In this document: in pieces, positions 1 through 9,258 of the stretch | How the letters are laid out: each line of letters opens with the position of its first letter | Numbering within the stretch: the first letter of the stretch is position 1 | From: CAYVVD01 sp964454975 | GTDB taxonomy: Bacteria; Bacteroidota; Ignavibacteria; Kapaibacteriales; UBA2268 | Direction of reading: 5' to 3' | NCBI GenBank assembly: GCA_964454975.1 | Contig: CAYVVD010000002.1 | Span: 124,001-188,000, forward strand | Length of the DNA: 64,000 nt | The notes under the pieces: model-generated | Databases searched by the model: none | What the model was told of the DNA's origin: nothing | The model's input: only the letters and a program-made list of their open reading frames with translations | Program-made: the position numbers and the translations under genes

Positions 1-1592
1 CACGAGAAGCAAATGTTTACAGGCTCGCTCAAGTCAGCACAAGCATTATTGATCAATGCGTTGCCCAGGGAGTTCCTTTTGCCCGGGAATATGGCGGAAC
101 CCTTGCTAATCGTTCATTCGGAGGCGCTCAGGTATCCCGTACATTTTATGCCCGCGGGCAGACCGGGCAGCAGTTGTTGCTTGGTGCGTACTCGGCTTTG
201 TCAAAGATGATTGGCCTCGGCAAAGTCCAAATGCACGTACGTAAAGAAATGCTTGATATAGTACTAATTGATGGCATTGCCAGAGGAATCATTACACGTG
301 ATTTGGTTACCGGAAAGATAGAGTCTCACTGGGGTGATGCAGTTATCCTCGCTACCGGCGGATATGGCAATGTGTTTTTCCTTTCGACAAATGCTATTGC
401 CTGCAACGTTACCGCAACCTACCGTGCATATAAAAAAGGTGCGCTCTTCGCAAATCCCTGCTATACACAGATTCATCCGACATGTATCCCCGTTAGCGGT
501 GATCACCAGTCCAAACTTACACTAATGTCAGAATCATTGCGTAACGACGGCAGGATATGGGTGCCGAAAAAGCAAGGAGATAAGCGTCCGCCAAACCAGA
601 TACCCGAGGATGAAAGGGATTATTACCTCGAAAGGAAGTACCCGAGCTTTGGTAATCTTTCACCGCGAGATATTTCATCCCGTTCAGCTAAGGAAGTTTG
701 CGAAGACGGGCGTGGCGTATCTGCAACAGGTTATGGTGTATATCTCGATTTCTCGGATGCTATCAACCGCCTCGGCAAGAAGACAATAGAAGACAGGTAC
801 GGCAATCTCTTCGAAATGTACGAACGAATAACCGGCGACAATCCTTACGAAACACCAATGATGATTTACCCGGCATCCCACTATACAATGGGCGGCCTTT
901 GGGTGGATTACAACCTGATGAGCAACATTCCGGGCCTGCATGTGCTCGGCGAAGCAAACTTCTCCGACCACGGCGCTAACAGGCTCGGCGCAAGCGCCCT
1001 GATGCAGGGTCTTGCAGACGGCTACTTCGTGATTCCTTACACAATTGCAGATTTCCTTGCAACAGCAAAACTGGATAAAATTGATACCGGCCACGAAGAA
1101 TTCAAGAAAGCCGAAGAAGAAGCAAAAGAACGAATAAACAAACTATTATCCATAAACGGCAAGAGAACGCCTGTTTCCTTCCATAAACAGCTTGGGCAGT
1201 TAGTCTGGGATAACGTAGGTATGGGCAGGAATGCTTCCGGGCTAAAAAAGACAATCGAGGAGATTCCTGCAATCCGTGAGGAATTCTGGCAGAACGTAAC
1301 AGTTACCGGAAAAAACGAGGACTTCAACATTGTTCTCGAACGAGCACTTCGCGTAGCAGACTTCATTGAATTTGCCGAGCTGATGGCATGGGATGCTCTC
1401 GAACGTGAGGAATCTTGCGGCGCCCACTTCAGGGAGGAATACCAAACTGAGGACGGCGAAGCTATGCGTGACGATGAGAACTTTTCGCATGTTGCAGCAT
1501 GGGAATACACAGGTGTGGGTAACAAACCAGCACGCCACAAAGAAGAACTGGATTTTGAGAATGTAAAACTTGCCGTAAGGAGTTATAAATAA
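1..1592 (+). CDS. sdhA: Succinate dehydrogenase/fumarate reductase flavoprotein subunit (5' end cut by window)
   Basis: This is the FAD-carrying catalytic subunit of complex II, which interconverts succinate and fumarate at the inner membrane. The frame is open from base 3, so the start and the N-terminal FAD-binding part lie outside the window; 529 residues are visible of a family length near 640. Family signatures are clear: SESLRNDGR near 529-555, SSRSAKEV near 678, HYTMGG from 879 and HGANRLGAS from 969, which cover the substrate and FAD-binding residues of the FrdA/SdhA family. The stop codon shares one base with the ATG of the iron-sulfur subunit, which indicates translational coupling. 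The long form without a membrane-anchor gene downstream resembles the Bacteroidota/epsilon type, in which the cytochrome b subunit precedes sdhA; that gene would be upstream of the window. Direction of the reaction in vivo cannot be told from sequence. Confidence 0.95.
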   Translation, partial: REANVYRLAQVSTSIIDQCVAQGVPFAREYGGTLANRSFGGAQVSRTFYARGQTGQQLLLGAYSALSKMIGLGKVQMHVRKEMLDIVLIDGIARGIITRDLVTGKIESHWGDAVILATGGYGNVFFLSTNAIACNVTATYRAYKKGALFANPCYTQIHPTCIPVSGDHQSKLTLMSESLRNDGRIWVPKKQGDKRPPNQIPEDERDYYLERKYPSFGNLSPRDISSRSAKEVCEDGRGVSATGYGVYLDFSDAINRLGKKTIEDRYGNLFEMYERITGDNPYETPMMIYPASHYTMGGLWVDYNLMSNIPGLHVLGEANFSDHGANRLGASALMQGLADGYFVIPYTIADFLATAKLDKIDTGHEEFKKAEEEAKERINKLLSINGKRTPVSFHKQLGQLVWDNVGMGRNASGLKKTIEEIPAIREEFWQNVTVTGKNEDFNIVLERALRVADFIEFAELMAWDALEREESCGAHFREEYQTEDGEAMRDDENFSHVAAWEYTGVGNKPARHKEELDFENVKLAVRSYK

Positions 1593-2338
1593 TGAAACTA
1601 ACTTTGAATGTATGGAGGCAGAACGGCAGGAATGAAAAAGGTCGTTTTGAAAAATACAGCCTGGACAATGTATCAGAGGATATGTCATTCCTCGAGATGC
1701 TGGATGTTTTGAACGAGGGCCTTATCGAAAGCGGCAAGGAACCTGTAGCATTCGACCACGACTGCCGTGAAGGCATCTGTGGCGCATGCTCGCTCACCAT
1801 AAACGGCAGGGCGCACGGCCCGGAATTTGCAACTACAACCTGCCAGCTTCACATGCGCAAGTTCAGCGACGGCGACGAGCTTTGGATAGAGCCTTTCCGT
1901 GCAAAGGGTTTTCCCGTTGTGAAGGACCTCGTTGTTGACCGTTCCGCTTTTGACCGTATCATGCAGGCGGGTGGATTTGTAAGCGTGAACACAGGCTCAG
2001 TGCCGGACGGTAACTCGATACCGATATCCAAGATTAAAGCAGACCTTGCAATGGACGCCGCTTCGTGCATAGGTTGCGGGGCGTGTGTTGCATCGTGTCC
2101 TAACGGGGCTGCTATGCTCTTTGTAGCTGCAAAGGTAAGCCAATTAGCACTGCTGCCCCAGGGGCAGCCCGAACGCCGCAGGCGCGCGCTTGCAATGGTA
2201 AAACAAATGGACGATGAAGGTTTTGGCGCCTGCACCAACCACTACGAGTGCGAAGCTGCCTGCCCGAAATCCATTTCAGTACGGTTTATTGCCAGGCTGA
2301 ACACTGAATACCTTACCGCCAGTTTGGTTGGGGAATAG
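1592..2338 (+). CDS. sdhB: Succinate dehydrogenase/fumarate reductase iron-sulfur subunit
   Basis: This subunit passes electrons between the flavoprotein and the membrane quinone site of complex II. All three cluster ligand sets are visible in the 248 residues: C58, C63, C66 and C84 for the [2Fe-2S] cluster (CREGICGAC motif), C159, C162, C165 and C169 for the [4Fe-4S] cluster (CIGCGACVASCP), and C214, C220 and C224 for the [3Fe-4S] cluster. The length fits the family. The ATG overlaps the stop of the flavoprotein gene by one base, and a strong hairpin follows the stop, so this is the last gene of the operon. The membrane anchor must be encoded upstream, outside the window. Confidence 0.95.
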   Translation: MKLTLNVWRQNGRNEKGRFEKYSLDNVSEDMSFLEMLDVLNEGLIESGKEPVAFDHDCREGICGACSLTINGRAHGPEFATTTCQLHMRKFSDGDELWIEPFRAKGFPVVKDLVVDRSAFDRIMQAGGFVSVNTGSVPDGNSIPISKIKADLAMDAASCIGCGACVASCPNGAAMLFVAAKVSQLALLPQGQPERRRRALAMVKQMDDEGFGACTNHYECEAACPKSISVRFIARLNTEYLTASLVGE

Positions 2339-2351
2339 AATAAGTTGTTTG

Positions 2352-2375
2352 AGAGCCGTACAGTAGTGCGGCTCT
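2352..2375. terminator. Hairpin between convergent genes
   Basis: AGAGCCG at 2352-2358 pairs with CGGCTCT at 2369-2375, and the stem extends inward by T-G, A-T and C-G pairs to an AGTA tetraloop, giving ten base pairs. It lies 13 bases after the sdhB stop and just before the stop of the oppositely oriented oxidoreductase gene, so it could end transcription from both sides. The T-rich tract after it is interrupted (TATTTATTTA), so strength is uncertain. Confidence 0.75.
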
Positions 2376-2378
2376 TAT

Positions 2379-3365
2379 TTATTTAATAATTTGTGCTATC
2401 TCTTCAGCGATTCTTAGCGCTTCGGCAGCTTCCCCCGCACCTACTGCAACAGGTTCATTCTTGCGTATTGACTGTACAAAAGCGTGCTGCTCTTCGGCAA
2501 TAGCATTGATTTTTGGTATTTCAGGCTTTTGATACACAATGTTTTTGTTGCGCAGCCCGGCATCGAGCATTCCGAGCATAGTGGCGGGGATTGCTTTGCC
2601 CGGGGATTCCTCCTTCTCACCGATTATCCTGAAGACCTCCACCTCCGGTTTACCAAAGTCAATCGAGATATAAGTGTCTTTCTGAAACATCCTCAGCTTG
2701 CGCATAGGATTAGCGGATATTCGCGAAGCCGTAAGGTTGGCGACAGCACCGTTCTCGAATGTAATGCGTGCGTTTGCAAGGTCGGGTGTATCTGTTAGTA
2801 CATTCACTCCATTTGCATCAATCTTAGAGACTTTGGACTTTACTGTCCAAAGCATAATATCAATATCATGAATCATCAGGTCGTGGATTACAGACACATC
2901 CGTTGCGCGGGGTTTGAACTGGCTAAGGCGGTGCGCTTCAATAAAACGCGGATTCAGTTCCATATTTCTGATAGCTGAAATCGCTGGGTTGAAACGCTCA
3001 ACATGACCAACCTGGATCAGGACATTCTTCTCTTTAGCTAAATTAATAAGCCCGGTTGCTTCCTGGTTTGTAGCTGTAATTGGTTTTTCAATAAGGCAGT
3101 GTACATTCTTCTCAATAGCTTTTGATGCTACTTCGTAGTGCAGGTTTGTAGGCACAGCAACGGTGATTGCCTGAACGGAATCAAGCGTTTCCTCTAGTGA
3201 TTCGAAAGCATTGCAATTATATTCAAGCGCCAGTTTTGAGCTTCTCGCATTGTCAATGTCGAATATACCTACAAGCTCGGCTTCTTCATTCTGGCTCCAA
3301 AGTTTAGTATGTATTGAGCCGAGGTGTCCTGTCCCGATTACAGCAACTTTGATTTTTTCAGTCAT
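2379..3365 (-). CDS. Gfo/Idh/MocA family NAD(P)-dependent oxidoreductase
   Basis: A 328-residue cytoplasmic dehydrogenase of the glucose-fructose oxidoreductase family. The N-terminal Rossmann fold shows GTGHLGSIH at residues 11-19, followed by the family's EKPI motif at 93-96 with the conserved lysine, then VGHVERFNP at 119-127 and HDIDIML at 166-172, where the histidine and aspartate fit the substrate-site pattern. Enzymes of this family oxidise or reduce sugars, inositols and UDP-sugars. Some related bacterial enzymes act on UDP-GlcNAc in lipid A synthesis, but nothing in this sequence or neighbourhood fixes the substrate, and I do not assign one. It is transcribed alone, with a palindromic repeat just upstream. 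Confidence 0.88.
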   Translation of the reverse strand: MTEKIKVAVIGTGHLGSIHTKLWSQNEEAELVGIFDIDNARSSKLALEYNCNAFESLEETLDSVQAITVAVPTNLHYEVASKAIEKNVHCLIEKPITATNQEATGLINLAKEKNVLIQVGHVERFNPAISAIRNMELNPRFIEAHRLSQFKPRATDVSVIHDLMIHDIDIMLWTVKSKVSKIDANGVNVLTDTPDLANARITFENGAVANLTASRISANPMRKLRMFQKDTYISIDFGKPEVEVFRIIGEKEESPGKAIPATMLGMLDAGLRNKNIVYQKPEIPKINAIAEEQHAFVQSIRKNEPVAVGAGEAAEALRIAEEIAQIIK

Positions 3366-3392
3366 TTATTCCTCTTGAGAAAAGCACCACAT

Positions 3393-3457
3393 TTCGACTT
3401 AGCTCATTGTGACACAGAATAGTAATAAAATAATGTGTCAGGCTAAGCGTATTCGAA
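3393..3457. repeat. REP-like imperfect palindrome
   Basis: Nested inverted repeats span the gap between two minus-strand genes: TTCGA (3393-3397) with TCGAA (3453-3457), CTTAGC (3398-3403) with GCTAAG (3442-3447), and TGACACA (3410-3416) with TGTGTCA (3434-3440). Single-base and short unpaired stretches separate the arms, and a 17-base AT-rich loop lies in the middle. The outline resembles dispersed extragenic palindromes found in many bacterial genomes. As transcript it could fold into a long hairpin after the EF-G-like gene. Confidence 0.7.
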
Positions 3458-3507
3458 GCCCGCATTATAGAATTTAATCTCTCCATCAACAGGGAAAGAC
3501 ATTCTCC

Positions 3508-5640
3508 CTATTCCTCTTCTTCCTGCTCTTTCCTGTATGAATCCATCAGTTCCTGCTGGATATTGGCAGGTACTGTTTGGTACTCAGCAAATTCGGAATT
3601 GTAAGTAGCCCTTGCCTGTGTCATCGAGCGCAGGGCAGTGGCATACCTGTCGAGTTCTGCAAGGGGCATCTTTGCGTTCACCACTTGGTACCGTCCATCC
3701 ACATCAATACCGAGGATTACACCGCGGCGGGATGGGAGGTCGCTCATTACATCGCCTACAAATTCTTCCGGTACGCGAATTTTAACGTCATAGACCGGTT
3801 CGAGCAGTTTGGGACTCGCCTGTCGAAAATTGTCTGAAAAGACCCTGGAACCAGCCATCTTGAATGCAGCCTCGTTAGAATCAACAGGGTGCATTTTACC
3901 ATCAACAATCAAAACACGTATGTCTCGGACATAGGAGCCGGTTAGCGGGCCAACTTCCATTTTTTCCATCACACCCTTTAATATTGCAGGCATGAATCTC
4001 TGTTCAATAACACCGCCGACGATACAGTTTACGTATTCGAGCTGCCCTCCCCAATCAAGGTCGGTCAGGTCTTTACCCCTGATGGAAAGTCCGTCAGGGT
4101 ATGGTGCCCCCTCACTGTAAGGCTCGATAACCATGTGTACTTCAGCAAACTGCCCGGCGCCGCCGGATTGCTTTTTGTGCCTGTAGCTGCCACGAATCTG
4201 CTTTTGGATTGTTTCCCTGTATGGCACACGCGGCTCTTTGAACACGACTTCTACTTTGTACCTGTTTTCAAGGCGCCATTTTGCAACTGAAAGATGCTGC
4301 TCGCCCTGGGTATAGACAATCAACTGCTTAAGTTCCTGGGAATGCACTACGCCAAGAGAGGGATCTTCAAGGTGTAGATGATGGAGTGCAAGACCAACTT
4401 TCTCCTCTTCGCCCTTAGTCTTAGGCTCGATTGCGATACGGACTTTCGGATTTGTGTATTCAATCTTCTTATATGAAACATCGAAACCTTTTTCGTGGAG
4501 TGTATCATTTATGTGTGTGTTCTTTAGTTTTACAACAGCACCGATATCACCGGCAACTAATTCAGGGACTTCCGTCCTGTTCTTACCATTAATGACAAAA
4601 ACCTGGCCGAGCCTTTCCGGGTTGTTGTTTGACGCCACAATTAAATCCTTGCCGCTGGCTACCTTGCCGGTATAAACACGGAAATATGTCATGTCGCCAA
4701 GCCGTGAATCAGAAAACATCTTGAATGTGAACAGGGATGCCGGTTTAGTAACATCGAACCTGACCTCTTTTTCATTTTCTGTTAATTCTGCCGGCATGTC
4801 AACCGGCGAAGGAAGGTAATTATTTATAAACTCGAGCAAAGTATTAGCACCGGTGTTAGTCTTACTTACTGAGCAAAACAGTGGGAATAAACTTCTGTTT
4901 ACTATTGCATTTTTCAGACCTACACGGAAATCATCATCAGTCAGTTCACCAGCTTCGAAGTATTTGTTCATTAATTCATCGTCACTTTCAGCAACGGATT
5001 CGATAAGTTCATTCCTAAGGCCTTCAGCTTTTTCAGATTCGCCCGATGGAATATCAGCTTCTTCGTATTCACCATCTGCATTAAATTTCAACAGCTTCAT
5101 TTTAAGGAGGTCAACAAGCTGGTTAGCCCCTTGTCCTGTTGAAATTGGATATTGCATCAGTAACACATGTTGGCTAAACTGAGATTTTAGTTCATCGACC
5201 ACTTTGTCAAAATCAACATTTTCCTGGTCCAGCTTGTTGATAATCATAATAAGTGGTTTTTCCATTTTTTCGGATTGTATCCATCCGATTTCTGTTCCAA
5301 CTTCTATTCCGCTATGAGCGTTTACGATTAAGGCGCTTACGTCTGAGGCTCTGATGGATGCTATAGTTTCACCAATAAAGTCATCATAACCGGGAGTATC
5401 AACCAGGTTTATTTTAATTCCTTTGTATTCTATAGCCATCAATGTAGAAAAAACCGAGCAGGTCCTTTCATGTTCAAGTTCGTGAAAGTCAGAAACTGTA
5501 TTTTTGTCTTCAACAGTTCCTTTCCTGTTAATAGCACCTGCCTTAAGTAAAATTGCCTCAGCAAGGGAAGTCTTTCCGGAGCCTGCATGGCCGGTCAGAG
5601 CCAGGTTCCTCAGTTGTTGTGTTTCGTAAACGTTCATCAT
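3508..5640 (-). CDS. Elongation factor G-like GTPase (EF-G paralogue)
   Basis: A 710-residue translational GTPase with the full EF-G architecture: GTPase domain first, then beta-barrel domain II, and domains III-V to the C-terminus. The P-loop GHAGSGKTS is at residues 17-25, DTPG at 81-84 and NKLD at 135-138. The switch I region reads ERTCSVFST near 58-66 instead of the ERGITI of canonical EF-G, which is typical of the divergent EF-G-like (EF-G2) subfamily rather than the main translocase. It stands alone, with no rpsL-rpsG-tuf genes nearby, which also argues for a paralogue. Its exact role (translocation under stress, ribosome recycling or other) is not known from sequence. Confidence 0.88.
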   Translation of the reverse strand: MMNVYETQQLRNLALTGHAGSGKTSLAEAILLKAGAINRKGTVEDKNTVSDFHELEHERTCSVFSTLMAIEYKGIKINLVDTPGYDDFIGETIASIRASDVSALIVNAHSGIEVGTEIGWIQSEKMEKPLIMIINKLDQENVDFDKVVDELKSQFSQHVLLMQYPISTGQGANQLVDLLKMKLLKFNADGEYEEADIPSGESEKAEGLRNELIESVAESDDELMNKYFEAGELTDDDFRVGLKNAIVNRSLFPLFCSVSKTNTGANTLLEFINNYLPSPVDMPAELTENEKEVRFDVTKPASLFTFKMFSDSRLGDMTYFRVYTGKVASGKDLIVASNNNPERLGQVFVINGKNRTEVPELVAGDIGAVVKLKNTHINDTLHEKGFDVSYKKIEYTNPKVRIAIEPKTKGEEEKVGLALHHLHLEDPSLGVVHSQELKQLIVYTQGEQHLSVAKWRLENRYKVEVVFKEPRVPYRETIQKQIRGSYRHKKQSGGAGQFAEVHMVIEPYSEGAPYPDGLSIRGKDLTDLDWGGQLEYVNCIVGGVIEQRFMPAILKGVMEKMEVGPLTGSYVRDIRVLIVDGKMHPVDSNEAAFKMAGSRVFSDNFRQASPKLLEPVYDVKIRVPEEFVGDVMSDLPSRRGVILGIDVDGRYQVVNAKMPLAELDRYATALRSMTQARATYNSEFAEYQTVPANIQQELMDSYRKEQEEEE

Positions 5641-5878
5641 CCAACTCCAAGAGTAAAATCTGTGTTAATAAATAATTAATTGCAAATTAACTGATTCAAA
5701 TTAAGTGATTGGCTTAATTTGTATTAAAGCCTATAAAAATATTCAATTATGCTTAAATAGAAAAAGCCTTTTTATTAATAGATTATTTTTAATTTTTTAT
5801 TCACACGGAAATTAATTAACACTTCTAATACCATTTTGTTAATTTGGCATGAATTAAAAATCATCCGGGAGAAAAAAC

Positions 5879-6937
5879 ATGACAAACAAAAGCGATTATT
5901 TAGATTCAAGCAGGCTCGTTGAACACATTGACATCAAATCCTTTAATTCAATTCCCATAGTTGATGCTATGGGTAAAATGGCTTTCCAGGCTCGCAACTT
6001 GCACAGGGCAGCCGGTATTCTCGATCTGATGATGAAGGACAAGGAGTGTGCGAGCATACTTACTATGGCAGGTTCTCTTTTCAGTGCGGGATTGAAAAAT
6101 GTAGTTGTTGATATGATTACTAACAACATGATTGACGCAATAGTATCAACAGGCGCAATCATTGTTGACCAGGACTTTCTCGAAGCACTGGGATACAAGC
6201 ATTACCAGGGGACCCAGTTTGTTGACGACAATGAACTTCGTGAACTTATGATTGACAGAATCTACGATACATATATTGATGAGGAGGACCTGCGCGCCTG
6301 CGACATGACAGTAGCAGAGATTGCAAACGGTCTCGAGCCGCGTGCCTACAGCTCACGCGAATTTATCGAAGAGATGGGCAAATGGCTGGTAATGAATGAC
6401 AAAGGTCAGGATTCCGTAATCAGGACAGCTTATGAAAAGGGAGTACCTATATTTGTACCTGCATTTTCAGATTGCTCTGCAGGATTTGGGCTGGTTCACC
6501 ATCAGTTCAATACACATGGAGAAAAAGTATCAATAGACTCTGCCAAAGATTTCCTGGAACTTACACGGATAAAACTCGTAAACAAGGACACCGGAATATT
6601 TATGATTGGCGGAGGTGTTCCAAAGAATTTCACACAGGACATTGTAGTAGCAGCCGAAGTGCTTGAAGTTGATGCAGATATGCATAAATATGCCGTGCAG
6701 ATTACTGTAGCCGATGAACGCGACGGCGGGCTTTCCGGTTCGACCCTGAAAGAGGCAAGTTCCTGGGGTAAAGTTGAGACAACCTGGGAGCAGATGGTTT
6801 TCAGCGAGGCAACAATAGCAATGCCGCTCATCGTCAGTTATGCCTATCACAAAGGTGGCTGGAAGCTGAGAGAAGCAAAGAGATTTAACGAGTATTTAAA
6901 CAATGTGGAAATGGTAGATGCAGATACTCAGGGTTGA
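5879..6937 (+). CDS. Deoxyhypusine synthase family protein
   Basis: A 352-residue NAD- and spermidine-dependent aminobutyl-transferase-like protein. Family landmarks are GSLFSAGLK near residue 65, the GGGVPKNF loop at 244-251 and SSWGKV at 294-299, where K298 corresponds to the lysine that carries the aminobutyl intermediate in eukaryotic deoxyhypusine synthase. Bacteria lack eIF5A, so the acceptor is probably not a protein lysine; bacterial homologues have been linked to polyamine chemistry such as homospermidine formation. That is family knowledge, not shown here. The stop lies 20 bases inside the downstream ABC transporter gene, so the three genes are probably co-transcribed. A 238-base AT-rich gap separates it from the divergent EF-G-like gene, and I see no convincing promoter match there. 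Confidence 0.85.
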   Translation: MTNKSDYLDSSRLVEHIDIKSFNSIPIVDAMGKMAFQARNLHRAAGILDLMMKDKECASILTMAGSLFSAGLKNVVVDMITNNMIDAIVSTGAIIVDQDFLEALGYKHYQGTQFVDDNELRELMIDRIYDTYIDEEDLRACDMTVAEIANGLEPRAYSSREFIEEMGKWLVMNDKGQDSVIRTAYEKGVPIFVPAFSDCSAGFGLVHHQFNTHGEKVSIDSAKDFLELTRIKLVNKDTGIFMIGGGVPKNFTQDIVVAAEVLEVDADMHKYAVQITVADERDGGLSGSTLKEASSWGKVETTWEQMVFSEATIAMPLIVSYAYHKGGWKLREAKRFNEYLNNVEMVDADTQG

Positions 6938-7829
6938 GAATGCAAGCAAAATATTTGGCGATTACAAAGCTGTAAACGATGTCAGTTTCTCGCTTGAAAA
7001 AGGAAGGATTCTCGGACTGCTTGGCCCTAATGGCGCCGGAAAGACTACTCTTATCAGAATGATTACAAATATTTATTTCCCGGATGAAGGAGAAATTTTC
7101 CTTTTCGATAAGCCGATCAGTTCCGAGTTACAGAACAACATAGGCTACCTGCCGGAAGAGCGCGGCCTTTACAAAAAGCTGAAAGTTATAGACCAGCTTA
7201 TTTATTTCGGTTCGTTAAAGGGGATGAGCAGGAGCGAAGCATCAAAGGCTGGGAAAAAATGGCTGAAAATACTTGGTGCGGCAGAATGGGAGAACAAGAA
7301 GATACAGGAACTCTCAAAAGGTATGCAGCAAAAAATCCAGTTTATAACCACTATTCTGCACAACCCTGATTTCCTGATACTCGACGAGCCGTTTTCCGGT
7401 TTTGACCCGGTGAATATGAAAGCATTGAAGGACATCATCCTTGAGTTAAAAGCAGAAGGCAAGACAATAATCCTTTCCACGCACATAATGCAGCAAGTCG
7501 AGGAACTTTGCGACGATGTATGCCTAATTAACAAGGGCAGGCTTGTGCTTAGCGGTAATGTGCGAGAGATAAAGAAGAGCTTTGGAAAGGACACAGTACT
7601 GATTGAATACGATGGCGTGGATACATTCTTGAATGAACTCGGACTTGAATTTACTAACAAATCTGACGGCAGAGCAGAGTTCAGGCTTAATAACTTAAAT
7701 ATTACTCCTGCGCAACTGTTGAGGAAATTATCTGAGAATCTTGGTATTTACCGCTTTGAATTGTCAGAACCGAGCTTTAACGAAATATTTATCGAGATGG
7801 TAAAAGATAAGGAGGTCGAAAATGCCTAA
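6918..7829 (+). CDS. ABC transporter ATP-binding protein (NatA-like)
   Basis: A 303-residue nucleotide-binding subunit. Walker A GPNGAGKT is at residues 36-43, the signature LSKGMQ at 132-137, Walker B FLILDEP at 152-158 and the H-loop histidine at 189. A C-terminal extension of about 90 residues after the ATPase domain fits the DUF4162 region found in NatA-type exporters. The ATG lies 20 bases before the stop of the preceding gene, and the 3' end overlaps the permease gene by eight bases, so the pair forms one transporter. Homologues export sodium, drugs or antibiotics; the substrate cannot be read from this sequence. Confidence 0.92.
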   Translation: MQILRVENASKIFGDYKAVNDVSFSLEKGRILGLLGPNGAGKTTLIRMITNIYFPDEGEIFLFDKPISSELQNNIGYLPEERGLYKKLKVIDQLIYFGSLKGMSRSEASKAGKKWLKILGAAEWENKKIQELSKGMQQKIQFITTILHNPDFLILDEPFSGFDPVNMKALKDIILELKAEGKTIILSTHIMQQVEELCDDVCLINKGRLVLSGNVREIKKSFGKDTVLIEYDGVDTFLNELGLEFTNKSDGRAEFRLNNLNITPAQLLRKLSENLGIYRFELSEPSFNEIFIEMVKDKEVENA

Positions 7830-9120
7830 TTCCTCCAAAATACAGACTATAATCGCTCATGAATACACAATCAGGGTAAAATCCAAAGGATTCATCATCG
7901 GTACTATTATCGCACCGTTCATCCTTGTTGCAATTATTGCTATTCCGATTATCACAACGTTGCTTTCTTTTGAAGAGTCGGATAAGAGGCTTGCGATTGT
8001 AGATAAATCCGGCCTTGTTGCGAGTAAGATAATCGATAGAGAGCCTGATAAATACTTTCTTGCAGAAAAAAGCGAAGAAGAACTGAAGGAAAGCACTCTT
8101 GGAGGAGAAATTGATGGTTACCTGATTATTCCCGGGGAAATCATTGAAACCGGAGAAGCACGAGTTTATACTCGCGGTGGCGGTGGAATTGGCTATATAA
8201 GCCGATTGGAAGAAAGGCTTGGATATATTATCAGACACGAAAGGCTAAAACGCTCCGGAGTTGATACCGGAACGATTAATAAAATTGAAGAAGGTATTAG
8301 TATCTCCACAAACAAAGTAACAGTTTCCGGCACAGAAAAAGATTTCACACAGGAGCTTTCATTCATCGGCTACTTCCTTGGATTTGTCATTTATGCTTTG
8401 ATGTTTATCTATGGAACTATGGTTTCCAGGAGCGTAATAGAAGAGAAAGCCAACAGGATTATTGAAGTAATTGCATCATCCGCCAAGCCATTTGAAATTA
8501 TGCTTGGTAAAGTAGTCGGAGTTGGGCTTGTTGGTCTTACCCAGGTTTTGTTCTGGATAATATTAAGCTCTATCCTTCTCTTTGGCGCCGGGTTCATTAT
8601 CAATACTTTTATTAATATTGATCCGCAGCTCGTTCAGCAGGGAGTCCAACAGGCACAAGGTACACAGGATTTTTCCGGATTTGAAATACCTACAATATCA
8701 CCCTGGCTGGCTTTGGGTTTTGTATTTTATTTCCTGAGCGGCTACTTTATTTATTCAACCCTTTTTGCTGCAATCGGTTCTGCAGTTGACCAGGAACAAG
8801 ATGCAGCCCAACTACAGATTCCCGTTACATTACCGATTATCATTCCGATTCTTTTGATTGGAAATATTATGACCAGCCCGGACAGCACTTTTGCAGTAGT
8901 AACATCGCTAATACCTTTCTTCACACCGATTCTAATGATGGTTCGTGTTGCTGCAACAGACGTCCCGTTGTGGCAGATAGCAGCATCGGTGATACTTCTT
9001 GTGGGAACATTTCTTGGCTGCCTGTGGGTAGCCGCAAGAATCTACAAGATTGGAATACTGATGACAGGAAAAAAGCCTACATTCAAAGATTTAGCAAAGT
9101 GGATTAAGCTGGCAAAGTAG
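7822..9120 (+). CDS. ABC-2 type transporter permease (NatB-like)
   Basis: A 432-residue membrane protein with the ABC-2 layout: one N-terminal membrane helix (about residues 20-45), a large extracytoplasmic domain, then a block of about five helices in the second half. The stretch EEKANRIIEVIASS before the second helix is a typical cytoplasmic coupling segment of this family. It overlaps the ATPase gene by eight bases and would form the membrane channel with it. Its last 28 codons are partly duplicated at 12009-12090 beyond a degenerate island, so the region just downstream has been rearranged. Confidence 0.9.
   Translation: MPNSSKIQTIIAHEYTIRVKSKGFIIGTIIAPFILVAIIAIPIITTLLSFEESDKRLAIVDKSGLVASKIIDREPDKYFLAEKSEEELKESTLGGEIDGYLIIPGEIIETGEARVYTRGGGGIGYISRLEERLGYIIRHERLKRSGVDTGTINKIEEGISISTNKVTVSGTEKDFTQELSFIGYFLGFVIYALMFIYGTMVSRSVIEEKANRIIEVIASSAKPFEIMLGKVVGVGLVGLTQVLFWIILSSILLFGAGFIINTFINIDPQLVQQGVQQAQGTQDFSGFEIPTISPWLALGFVFYFLSGYFIYSTLFAAIGSAVDQEQDAAQLQIPVTLPIIIPILLIGNIMTSPDSTFAVVTSLIPFFTPILMMVRVAATDVPLWQIAASVILLVGTFLGCLWVAARIYKIGILMTGKKPTFKDLAKWIKLAK
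9037..9120 (+). repeat. Direct repeat, left copy (3' end of permease gene)
   Basis: The last 28 codons of the permease gene recur in degraded form at 12009-12090. The core AAAAAGCCTACATTCAAAGA and the three bases after it (9070-9092) are identical to 12042-12064, and gap-free similarity extends about 30 bases upstream of that. The two copies bracket the island that holds the decayed T9SS genes. Confidence 0.85.
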
Positions 9121-9258
9121 AGATAAATTTAATCTGTATTATTTCAAATTACAACGATTCAATATTTGGGTTTCTATTTAGAACAAACGTCAAGCTGGCA
9201 TGGAGGCACGAATTGAATCGGTACGTAACTGTTTTCCCACAGCCTAAGTCAATAGGGT

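Noticed and set aside
684..1094. Minus-strand open frame of 136 codons inside sdhA
   Set aside because: It is antisense to strongly conserved flavoprotein sequence, with no ribosome site or recognisable product.
5641..5878. Promoters in the gap between the EF-G-like and deoxyhypusine-synthase-like genes
   Set aside because: Several TTAATTTG stretches come within one base of TAnnTTTG, but none has TTG at the proper distance, and such matches are expected in AT-rich DNA.
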